The notes below the pieces were generated by a model. The model did no database searches and had not been told where the DNA came from. It worked only from the letters and a program-made list of their open reading frames with translations. A program made the position numbers and the translations under genes. A stretch of 64,000 nucleotides of DNA from the NCBI GenBank assembly GCA_016213205.1, contig JACRAZ010000047.1, positions 20,819 to 84,818 on the forward strand, given 5' to 3'. This DNA comes from Burkholderiales bacterium (GTDB taxonomy: Bacteria; Pseudomonadota; Gammaproteobacteria; Burkholderiales; Burkholderiaceae_C). Shown piece by piece: positions 1 to 8,400 of this stretch (its first letter is position 1; each line of letters starts with the position of its first letter).

Positions 1-505
1 CGATGCGCGGCTGCCACTGCGGGTCCTGCAGCAGCGCCTCGATCACCCGGCCGAGCTGGCGCGGGCGTTCGCTCAGGTAGGCGGCACCGGTGGCCAGCAG
101 CGAACGGTCGCGGAAGTTGTCGCCCGGGTGCATCGGCGCGGCCACGATCATGCCGGCGCGTGCCAGCGCCTCGGCCTGCACATGGTGGTTCAGGTTGCTG
201 CCGCCGGTGCCGTGCGAGATGACCACCAGCGGAAACCGGCCCGGCAGCACCCGGGCGCCCAGCGCCACCTGCGCGATGAACGGGCCGAGCGCGCGGGGCG
301 TTTCCGTGGCCTGGGTGGGGTACCAGACCAGGGTGTCGATGCTGCCGCTGCCGTAGGGCACGGCAAGGCGTTGCATGCCGGCGTGGTAGGGCACCGCCAC
401 GGCAGACACCAGCACCGGCGCGGCGTCATCGGCTCGGGCGGCCGAGAGCGTGCCGATCAGCAGGCCGAGGACGGCGGCGATTCGGGGAAGGTGGGACAGT
501 CGCAT
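1..505 (-). CDS. Predicted secreted dienelactone-hydrolase-like alpha/beta hydrolase (3' truncated by window edge)
   Basis: Reading the minus strand from the ATG at 505 gives an open frame that runs off the window start, so the C-terminus is missing (about 168 residues visible). The N-terminus is a Sec signal peptide (MRLSHLPRI, hydrophobic core, cleavage near ARA-DD). Next comes a region like the COG4188 'predicted dienelactone hydrolase' group: VPYGSGSIDTLVWYPT, a strand FPLVVISHGTGGS that would carry the oxyanion-hole region, then HHVQAEALARAGMIVAAPMHPGDNF. The nucleophile and the Asp/His of a triad would lie beyond the edge or are not identifiable. It most likely acts in the periplasm or outside the cell on an ester or lactone; the substrate is unknown. 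It is the downstream neighbour of sbcB on the same strand, about 137 bases away. Confidence 0.7.
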   Translation of the reverse strand, partial: MRLSHLPRIAAVLGLLIGTLSAARADDAAPVLVSAVAVPYHAGMQRLAVPYGSGSIDTLVWYPTQATETPRALGPFIAQVALGARVLPGRFPLVVISHGTGGSNLNHHVQAEALARAGMIVAAPMHPGDNFRDRSLLATGAAYLSERPRQLGRVIEALLQDPQWQPRI

Positions 506-641
506 GACCGGTGGGCGCCAGGGCGCGCAGTGGGGATGCGCCGCATGGTGGCGGCCAGCGCACCGGCACGACAGCCCGCTGCGACAGGACGGCCCGGCCC
601 GGCGTGAAGCGCCGGCGGGCCGTCGCGAGATGCGGGCGGGC

Positions 642-2075
642 TCAGCCGGCTTCCGGTGCGATCTGCTCGGCCCAGTCGTACAGCGATTCGAGCAGGTGCT
701 GGCCGCGCTCGTCGGCGCTTTCGTTCAGCTCGTCGATGCGGTCGAAGAACTGCTGCAGGCTGAAGCCGCCGCCCGCGCCTTCGTGCAGGCGCTGCTGGCG
801 GTGCTGCTGCCAGCGCTGCTGCTCCTGCGCATCCAGCGTGGCGGGGAAGTTGCGCGCGCGGTAGCGGAACAGCAGCTCCTCCAGCCGCTCGTCCTCGAAG
901 GCCGGGTGCTTGGCGGCCAGTTGCTCGGGCTTCAAGGCGCGCAGGCGGTCCAGCGTGCGGCGGTCGTTGGCGCCGATGAAGCCGCCGTACAGGTCTTCGT
1001 CCACGTCCGGCGGCGTGGCGGGCACCGGGCGCTCGAACACGCGCGGCCACAGGCCGGCCCAGGCCATGGATTCGCGCTGCGCGGTCTCGGCGTGGCGCAA
1101 GGCCAGGCCCATGTCCAGGCCCCAGCGCTCGGCCATCGGCTCGCTCAGCGTCTTGAGGTTGCCGATGACCACCGGCGACTTGTTGACGTGGATGCTCTTG
1201 ATCGGCAGCCGCGTCACGCCCTCGGGCAGCTCTTCGCTGCGGGTGAACAGGCGCTGGCGCACCTCGTCGGCCGAGAGGGCGGCCAGCTCGGCCGGGTCTT
1301 GCGCGAGGTCCCACACGATCAGTTCGTTCTTGTTGGTGGGGTGCGGCGCCAGTGGCCACACCACCGCGATGCAGCCCCGCTCGGCCGGGAACATGCCCGA
1401 CACATGCAGGAAGGGCCGGCCGCTGCCGATCTGCTGCCACACCGCCTCCTTGCGGCGCAGGGCCAGGCAGAACTCGAACAGCTTGGGGTGCCGGGTGCGG
1501 ATCAGCCGCGCCAGCGCGATGGTGGCCCGCACGTCGGACAGCGCGTCGTGCGCGGCCTCGTGCAGCAGGCCGTTGGCCCGGCTCAGGTGCTCCAGCTTGA
1601 AGGAGACGCGGCCATCCTCGTGGCGCGGCCACTCGATGCCCTCGGGCCGCAGCGCGTAGGCGCAGCGCACCGTGTCCATCAGGTCCCAGCGGCCGCAGCC
1701 GTTCTGCCATTCACGCGCGTAGGGGTCGATCAGGTTGCGCCAGAACAGGTGGCGGGTGACCTCGTCGTCGAAGCGGATCGTGTTGTAGCCCACGCCCACG
1801 GTGCCGGGCTGGGCCAGCAGCTGCTCGATGCGGGCGGCGAATTCGAACTCGGGCAGCCCGTGCTCGCGGCAGTGCTGCGGCAGGATACCGGTGAGCAGGC
1901 AGCTTTCGGGGTCGGGCAGGCTGTCCTGCGGCGGCTGGCAGTACAGCATCACCGGGTCGCCGATCTCGTTGAGCTCGGCATCGGTGCGCAGGCCGGCAAA
2001 CTGGGCCGGCCGGTCGCGCCGCGGCACACGGCCGAAGGTTTCGTAGTCGTGCCAGAAGAAGCTGAACTCTTTCAT
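642..2075 (-). CDS. sbcB: Exodeoxyribonuclease I
   Basis: The protein (about 477 residues) matches exonuclease I, which degrades single-stranded DNA 3'-5' and works in mismatch repair and recombination. The N-terminal DEDD exonuclease motif FWHDYETFG carries the metal-binding Asp and Glu, and is followed by the family stretch RPAQFAGLRTDAELNEIGDP. Further markers are VGYNTIRFDDEVTRHLFWRN (exonuclease II region), NGLLHEAAHDALSDVRATI (exonuclease III region) and the ExoI-specific C-terminal half (INHVNKSPVV-type stretch, here SIHVNKSPVVIGN). The frame is open six codons further to an ATG at 2093, but the family N-terminus begins at MKEFSFFWHDYE, so 2075 was chosen. No strong Shine-Dalgarno site precedes either start. 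A GC hairpin separates it from the upstream phasin-like gene. Confidence 0.95.
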   Translation of the reverse strand: MKEFSFFWHDYETFGRVPRRDRPAQFAGLRTDAELNEIGDPVMLYCQPPQDSLPDPESCLLTGILPQHCREHGLPEFEFAARIEQLLAQPGTVGVGYNTIRFDDEVTRHLFWRNLIDPYAREWQNGCGRWDLMDTVRCAYALRPEGIEWPRHEDGRVSFKLEHLSRANGLLHEAAHDALSDVRATIALARLIRTRHPKLFEFCLALRRKEAVWQQIGSGRPFLHVSGMFPAERGCIAVVWPLAPHPTNKNELIVWDLAQDPAELAALSADEVRQRLFTRSEELPEGVTRLPIKSIHVNKSPVVIGNLKTLSEPMAERWGLDMGLALRHAETAQRESMAWAGLWPRVFERPVPATPPDVDEDLYGGFIGANDRRTLDRLRALKPEQLAAKHPAFEDERLEELLFRYRARNFPATLDAQEQQRWQQHRQQRLHEGAGGGFSLQQFFDRIDELNESADERGQHLLESLYDWAEQIAPEAG

Positions 2076-2112
2076 GGCGGCACGATACGTCATGTCGGCG
2101 CCTGGCCGGCAT

Positions 2113-2141
2113 CCCCCCGAAGGGCGCCACCGTTCGGGGGG
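2113..2141 (-). terminator. GC-rich hairpin with an 11-G run between the phasin-like gene and sbcB
   Basis: A perfect 9-bp stem (CCCCCCGAA paired with TTCGGGGGG) closes an 11-base loop, downstream of the phasin-like stop codon and upstream of sbcB. There is no U-tract on the minus strand, so termination is an inference; it may instead be an mRNA 3'-end or stability element. The G run extends from 2136 to 2146. Confidence 0.4.
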
Positions 2142-2158
2142 GGGGGCCGCCGCGGGCC

Positions 2159-2845
2159 TTACTTCTTGCGCGTGGTCTTGGCCGGTGCGGCCTCGGCCGC
2201 CCCGCCCTGGCGCAAGGCGTCGGACAGGCCGATCAGCACACCGCTGACGAGCGCGCTGTAGCTGTCCACCAGTGCCTGCGCGGCCTTCAGGCCGGCGTTG
2301 CGGCTGTCGCGCACGGCCGTCTGCATCTGCGAGAGCAGCTGCTCGGCGGTGCCGCTGGCCTGGGCGCCGCTGAGCGTGCCCTTGAGCTGCAGCTTCTCGA
2401 GCACCTGGCCCCAGGGGCCGGCCATCGGGTCGCCCACGGCCTCGGCGCCCTTCTTCACCACGCCCAGCAGCATGTCCTCGAACTTGTCGAGGTCGGCCAC
2501 GGCCTTCTTGAGTTGGGTTTCACGCAGGTCCACGCCCTTGTCGATGAACTGCTGCAGCGCCACGCGGTTGGCCTCCACGGCCTTGAGCAGGGCCTCGTCC
2601 ATGCCGGCCACGGCGCGGTCGAGCAGCGCATCGGCATCGGCGGTGGTGTTCAGCGCGGCACCGGCGCTGGCGGCCTGCGTCACGGAGCCGAGCACCTTGC
2701 GGATGTTCTTCAGGCTCAGCTCGCGGCCCTGCAGCGCGCCGAGCGTGGCCTTGTAGACCGCCTCGCGCAGCTGCTCGCTCTGCTTGGCGCTGGCGCTGGC
2801 GAACTGGTCGATCAGGGCTTGCTGGTCGATGCCGGACTTGATCAT
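2159..2845 (-). CDS. Phasin-like helical protein (polyhydroxyalkanoate-granule or DUF6781-type)
   Basis: A 228-residue, Ala/Leu/Lys/Glu-rich, almost wholly helical protein with no signal peptide or membrane segment. It ends in a basic tail (PAKTTRKK) that resembles the lysine-rich tails of phasins and histone-like proteins. The start at 2845 is preceded by AGGAG at good spacing, although the frame is open to 2935. The middle contains amphipathic heptads (LDRAVAGMDEALLKAVEANR, RETQLKKAVADLDKFEDML) consistent with a coiled coil. Burkholderiales carry many such proteins, and a role at PHA granules is a reasonable guess, but no catalytic motif supports a firm function. It may share a transcript with sbcB, subject to the hairpin between them. 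Confidence 0.55.
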   Translation of the reverse strand: MIKSGIDQQALIDQFASASAKQSEQLREAVYKATLGALQGRELSLKNIRKVLGSVTQAASAGAALNTTADADALLDRAVAGMDEALLKAVEANRVALQQFIDKGVDLRETQLKKAVADLDKFEDMLLGVVKKGAEAVGDPMAGPWGQVLEKLQLKGTLSGAQASGTAEQLLSQMQTAVRDSRNAGLKAAQALVDSYSALVSGVLIGLSDALRQGGAAEAAPAKTTRKK

Positions 2846-2903
2846 CAGGGTCTCCTGGGGGTCGGGTGAAGGGATGGGGGCGAGTGTGCCCGCGGCGCGG
2901 CGT

Positions 2904-5198
2904 TCAGTACAGCCCGCGCACTTCATCCACATCAAGCTGAAGCTTCACGAACAGCTCATTGCCGCGCGCCGGCGCATGGTGGCCCTGGCGGGTGCGGCTG
3001 GCCCCCACGTACAGCACCGTGCCGGCCGAGCGGCGCCATGCGTAGGTGAAGGAGCCCTGGGTGCCGGCCTCCTGCTGGCCGGGGATGCCGGCCTCGGCCA
3101 GGCGCAGCAGCGTGCTGCGCTGGACGATGGCGCGCAGCGTCTGCTGCGGCGTGAGGTGCCACACCGCCAGCACCTGGGTTGCGGTTTCCCTCAGGCTGCG
3201 CTGCCCGGCATGGTCGATCCAGCTGGCCCACCAGCTGGGCTCGAGCTCCAGCCGCACCAGCGGGCGGGTGGCCAGGCTGAGGCTGAAATCACCCCCCTTG
3301 CGCACCTGGCCAGCATGCACGTCGGCAATGCGGCCCAGCCGGCCGGCAAGCACCAGCAATGGCAGCCAGCGCGCCGGTGTCACCGTGAGTTCGGTTTTCC
3401 AGTAGCGCTCCTGCAGCAGCCGCGCATCGGCCGCGGTGCGCAGCTGCGACTGGCCGTGCCACTCCAACCACCACTCGAGGTTGCGCGTGCCGGCGAGCCA
3501 GAAGCCGGGGTAGACATCGCGGCTCACCCGCTGGCCGGTGGCCTTGTCCAGCGCATGCTCGGCATGCAGGTTGAGCCAGAACTCGTTGAGCGGGCCCAGC
3601 GGCTGCCAGCCACGCCCCAGCACCAGCGTGGTGGCACGCACGCCGTTCTGGGTGACGAAACCGCTGTCGTGCCGGAACTGGCGCGAGCTGTCGTCCACGG
3701 TGAGCGACACCTCGTTCAGCGGTCCCAGGCGGGTGGCCTTCAGCAACACGCGGTCACCGCCCTGCGCGGGGCCGCTGGCCAGGCCGCCGTGGCCATCGGG
3801 CAGCGCGCTGGTCTGCGCATGCAGCCACTGCCCGCGCAGGCGCCAGGCCTCGTCGAGCTGCCAGCTCAGGTCAGGCCCCAGCACCGTGTTGTGGCCACGC
3901 TCGCCGGCATAGCGGCGCTGCACCGCCAGCACGCCCCACTGCAGCGGGCCATGGTCGTGCAGCACGCGCGCCACCAGCGCATCGGAGGCCGGCTGCTCGG
4001 CCTGCGCCGTGCCATAGGGCCCGGGCAGCAGCACCTGGCCGCCGCCGCGGTCGGCGATCACGAAGGCGCTGCCGGCCACGGCGGCGCCCCGCCAGGTGCT
4101 GCGCAGGCCCCAGCGCGGCTCGGTGAAGCTGCGCGTGTACACCGCCTCGGTGGGGCTGCGCAGCAGATCGCTGGATTCGAAGAAGAACGGCCGCTTCTCG
4201 GCCAGCGCGAGCGCGAAGCGCTTGTTGGCCGACAGCTGCGGCACATCCAGCGCCACCTGGGAGAAATCGGGGTTCAGGGTCGCGTCCACCACCCACTCCG
4301 GGCGCGGCCGCCATTTCAGGTCGAGCGAGGCCTCGGCGCCCTGTTCACGCTGCGCCGGCCCGCCGGCGGGCTGCAGGCGCTGGCGGCGCAGCGTGAGGCT
4401 GGGCCGCAGCGTCAGGAACTGGTGCCGCGCGGGCAGCACCACGCCGTGCAGCCGCTGCATCGTGGCGATGTAGCTCGGCACCTCCGAGGGGATGAGCGCC
4501 GAGGTTTCCATCGCGAACTGCTCACGCGGGATGCGGCGGCCCACCAGCATGCGCCAGGCCGGCGTGCCCTCGCCGGTGAAGCGCAGCGAGGCGAACGGGA
4601 TGCGCATCACCACGTCGTAGCCGCGCGCATGGCGGTGCACGGCGGCGTCGAAGTCGAAATCGGGCGCGAAGTCCTCGTTGTCGTCGTTCGCGGTGTGCAT
4701 GCCATCGGCCGTGCTGCCCGCCGCGCTGACGCGGAAGAACTGCGCCGACTGGCGGTTGCCGATCGCGTCGACATACACCACCACGAAGTCCTGCGTGCGG
4801 TTGACCATGTCGTGCCGCACCAGCGGCGCGCGGATCTCCTGCGGGCGCTCGTCCAGCGCCTGGATGCCCACGTACAGCGCGTGGTCGTCGAACAGCACCT
4901 GCACCCGTGTCTCGCGGCTGGCCGGGGCGCCGGTCTCGGGCGCCTTCTGCACGAAGCGGCTGAACACCGGCGCACGCTGCCAGGCCGGGTGGTCCAGCCG
5001 GCCGGTGAGCCGCAGCTGTTCGCCCGGCAGCAGGCGGGTGGCGGTGAAGGCCGGCTCCGCCGCATCCACCGCGGGCAGGCCTGTCGCGGCGGCCGCGCGC
5101 GTGCCCGCCGCCTCCTGGCCCCAGGCCGGACACATCAGGCCCAGGCCGGCAACGCAGGTGGCGGCCAGCCGGGGCAACAAGGCAGGGAGACTCGGCAT
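2904..5198 (-). CDS. Outer-membrane beta-barrel protein with N-terminal CBM9-like domain (DUF5916 type)
   Basis: The 764-residue protein starts with a signal peptide (MPSLPALLPRLAATCVAGL, cleavage near WGQ-E). Residues ~45-230 look like the carbohydrate-binding CBM9-like fold of DUF5916 proteins: LTGRLDHPAWQRAPVFSRF, TRVQVLFDDHALYVGIQA, DFVVVYVDAIGNRQSAQFF and a Phe/Asp-rich WRMLVGRRIPRE segment. The C-terminal part carries the DUF5916 marker NPDFSQVALDVPQLSANKRF and EKRPFFFESSDL, then alternating polar/hydrophobic strands ending in an aromatic C-terminus (VRGLY), typical of an outer-membrane barrel. The substrate is unknown; TonB-box features are not seen. The gene is divergent from the patatin gene across about 213 bases in which I see no clear promoter. 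Confidence 0.75.
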   Translation of the reverse strand: MPSLPALLPRLAATCVAGLGLMCPAWGQEAAGTRAAAATGLPAVDAAEPAFTATRLLPGEQLRLTGRLDHPAWQRAPVFSRFVQKAPETGAPASRETRVQVLFDDHALYVGIQALDERPQEIRAPLVRHDMVNRTQDFVVVYVDAIGNRQSAQFFRVSAAGSTADGMHTANDDNEDFAPDFDFDAAVHRHARGYDVVMRIPFASLRFTGEGTPAWRMLVGRRIPREQFAMETSALIPSEVPSYIATMQRLHGVVLPARHQFLTLRPSLTLRRQRLQPAGGPAQREQGAEASLDLKWRPRPEWVVDATLNPDFSQVALDVPQLSANKRFALALAEKRPFFFESSDLLRSPTEAVYTRSFTEPRWGLRSTWRGAAVAGSAFVIADRGGGQVLLPGPYGTAQAEQPASDALVARVLHDHGPLQWGVLAVQRRYAGERGHNTVLGPDLSWQLDEAWRLRGQWLHAQTSALPDGHGGLASGPAQGGDRVLLKATRLGPLNEVSLTVDDSSRQFRHDSGFVTQNGVRATTLVLGRGWQPLGPLNEFWLNLHAEHALDKATGQRVSRDVYPGFWLAGTRNLEWWLEWHGQSQLRTAADARLLQERYWKTELTVTPARWLPLLVLAGRLGRIADVHAGQVRKGGDFSLSLATRPLVRLELEPSWWASWIDHAGQRSLRETATQVLAVWHLTPQQTLRAIVQRSTLLRLAEAGIPGQQEAGTQGSFTYAWRRSAGTVLYVGASRTRQGHHAPARGNELFVKLQLDVDEVRGLY

Positions 5199-5411
5199 CG
5201 GGATGCGGGGCGATGGGTCGGCGGCACCCCCTGCGCCGCGCGGCGCTGTGTGGGGGAGAGCCGCAGCGCCGCGCATTGTGCCGAACGCCGCCGCGCAGGC
5301 AAGCCGGGCCACGCTCGTTCGGCTTGATGACGGCCGATCGGCGCGGCACATTGCCAAGCGCGGCGCGGCGTGACACTGTTCGGCCTTGCGTGCCTGCCAA
5401 AAGGAGCGTGC

Positions 5412-8400
5412 GTGAACCCTGACAGCTCCGCCCCCGCCCCGGCCTCCCCCGCAGCGGCGCCACCCGAGGTGCCGGCACCCAGCCAGATCAGCGCGCTGTG
5501 CGCTGAACGCCGCGCCGCGCTGCCGCCCGAGGCGCGCGACGCCCTGCCGCCCGCCCCCTGGGGGCTGGCCCTCTCGGGCGGGGGCATCCGCAGTGCCACG
5601 TTCTGCTTCGGGCTGATCAAGGCGCTGGCACGGCAGCGGCTGCTGCACCGCTTCGACCTGATGTCCACCGTGTCCGGCGGCGGCTACATCGGTGCCACGG
5701 TCGGCAAGCTGTACCAGAACGCCCAGGCCGCCGGGCAGGGGCCGCTGGCGGTGGAGGCCGCGCTGGCCGATGCCGAATCGCGCTGGTTCGCGCACTGGCT
5801 TCGGGCCAACGGCCGCTACCTGATTCCGCGCGGCACGCAGGACCTGGTGTTCGCGCTGGCCAACTTCAGCCGCAACCTGGTGGGCATCCACCTCGAGCTG
5901 GCCTTCGTGTGCCTGCTGCTGGGCAGCGTGCTGGTGGGCCTGGACCTGCTGGTCTGGGGCTGGGCCGATGGGCTGTACCGCAGCGCCGGTGCCGGTGCCG
6001 GTGCCGGTGCTCAGGGCCCGGCGGGCACGGCGCTGCTGGCGCTGCTCTCGCCCTGGCCCACGCCCTGGCTGCTGCTGCCACTGCCGCTGTGGGCGGGCGC
6101 CGTGGCCGCCTGCGCCTACTGGGTGATGCCGGCACGGGCCGGCCAATCGCTGGGCTGGCCACGCTGGCTGGGCGCCGCGCTGGGCCTGGCCGGCACGCTG
6201 GTGGTGGCGCGCCTGTGGAGCCCGGGCGCGCCCGGCCCGGCCGGCTCGCTGGCCCTGCCCCCGCTGCTGCTGCCGCTGGTGGCGGGCCTGCTCGCGGCCT
6301 GGGTGGCCGGCACCGCACTGGCCTGGTGGCTGGTGCCGCAGCACCCGAACGACCCCGACCGCGCCCGCAACCGCCTGACCACGCTGCTGGCCCACATGCT
6401 GCGCGTGGGCCTGGTGCTCGCCGGCCTGGGCCTGGTGGACCTGCTGGCCTGGCGCCTGGCCGCGCCGCGCCACGACCGGCAGTGGCTGGCCGGTGGCGCG
6501 CTGGTGCTGCTGGCCGCGGCGCTGCGCGCGGTGCTGCCGAAGATCTCGGACCTGCCACGCAGCCTGACGCCCACGCTGCGCCGCGGCCTGATCAGCATGG
6601 TCAACCTGGCCGGGCTGGCGCTGGTGGCGCTGCTGCTGGTGTTCTGGGTGAGCCTGCTGCACCGCGCGGCCACGCTGTCGCTGTTTCCGGCCGACAAGCA
6701 GCTCACGGTGCAGTTCGCGCTGGCCTGGCGCTGGCTGCTGCTGCTGGCGGGCCCGGTGGCGCTGGTGGTGGCGCTGTCCTGGCGCAACCAGGATTTCCTC
6801 AACCGCTCGTCGCTGTATGCCTTCTACCGCGCCCGGCTGGTGCGCAGCTACCTGGGTGCGGCCAACCCGGCACGCTTCGGGCCCGGCACGCACAGCGCCA
6901 CCGATCCGATGCCCGGCCCCACCGGCAACGGCGGTGCCCGCGTGCGCGTGGAAGAGGTGGCGGCCGACGACGACGTGCCGATGGCGCGTTATCAGCCCCA
7001 TGCCGGCGGCGGCCCGGTGCACCTGATCAACGTGTGCCTGAACCAGACCCGCGACCCGCGCGGCAGCCTGTTCAACCAGGACCGCAAGGGCCTGCCGCTG
7101 ACCATCGGCCCGCGGGGCCAGGTGAGCGTGGGCGACGATGCCTGGCGCGCCGTGCGGCCCGATGGCGCCCTGAGCCTGGGCGCCTGGACCGCGATCTCCG
7201 GCGCCGCGGTGGCGCCCGGCCTGGGCTCCAGCACCCGCCCGGGCGTGGCCGCGCTGCTCACGATGTCGGGCGTGCGGCTGGGCTACTGGTGGGACAGCGC
7301 CGCGCTGCAGCGCCCCGGCACCGCGCCCGCGCTGCCGCAGGTGGGCAAGTACGGCCAGTTGCTGAGCGAGCTGCGCGGCCGCTTCGATGGCGACGCGCGG
7401 CGGCACTGGTACCTCAGCGACGGCGGCCACTTCGAGAACACCGGCGCCTACCCGCTGCTGCGGGCCGAGTGCGCGCTGGTGCTGGTGGCCGATTGCGGCG
7501 CCGACCCGCGTTATGCCTTTGGCGACCTGGAGAACCTGGTGCGCAAGGCGCGCATCGACCTGCAGGCCGAGATCACCTTCCTGAAGCCCCGGCCGGGGCC
7601 GGCCCAGGCCTGCGGTTTCGGCTCGCTCAACGACCTGGCCTCGGCCGACAGCCAGGCTTGCCTGGCGCTGGCGCGGGTGCACTACGGCCGCAGCGGGCGC
7701 CAGGGCCACCTGGTGATCGTGAAGCCCAACATGTGCGCCGGCACGCCGGTGGACCTGGTGAACTTCAAGGCCGACAACCCGCTGTTCCCCCAGGAACCCA
7801 CCACCGACCAGTTCTTCAGCGAGGCGCAGTGGGAAAGCTACTTCAAGCTCGGCCAGGCGCTGGGCGAGCGGCTGGACTTGGGCATGCTGGGCGACCTGCC
7901 GGCCTTCGACAGCACCCACTTCATGCCGGACGACGGCGCGATCACGATCACCGTGGATGGCGAGCCGCAGATCGCCACCCCACCCAAGCGCCTGCCCTCG
8001 CGCATTGCCGCCACCGGCGCCGTCACCGCCTCGATCAGCATGGGGGCGGTGGCCACGCTGGCCACCACCGCCTGGCAGGCGGTGGAATCGGAGCGCCAGG
8101 CCCGCAACCAGGCGGCCACCATCGACCCGGCCAGCTTCAAGGAGCTGGCCGACATCTTCGGCCGGCCCGAGGCGAACCTGCCGCCCCCCCTGGCCACGCC
8201 GCCGGCCGGCGCCGGCCCCGCCCACGCGCCGCCGGGCCGCGTGGGCGAGATGGCCACCGCGCTGCTGCGCATCGGGGAAGTGGCCTGCAATGAACACAAC
8301 AGCCATGCGTTCCGCCAGTCGAACCTGATGCAGCTGATGGTGGCCAGCACCAAGAAGGCCTGCGCCGAGGCGCCCGCGCACCACCCGGCCTGCGACGCGC

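Noticed and set aside
2784..5327. Plus-strand frame of about 850 codons opposite the DUF5916-type gene
   Set aside because: No domain or ribosome-binding site; the minus frame has a signal peptide, CBM9-like region and barrel.
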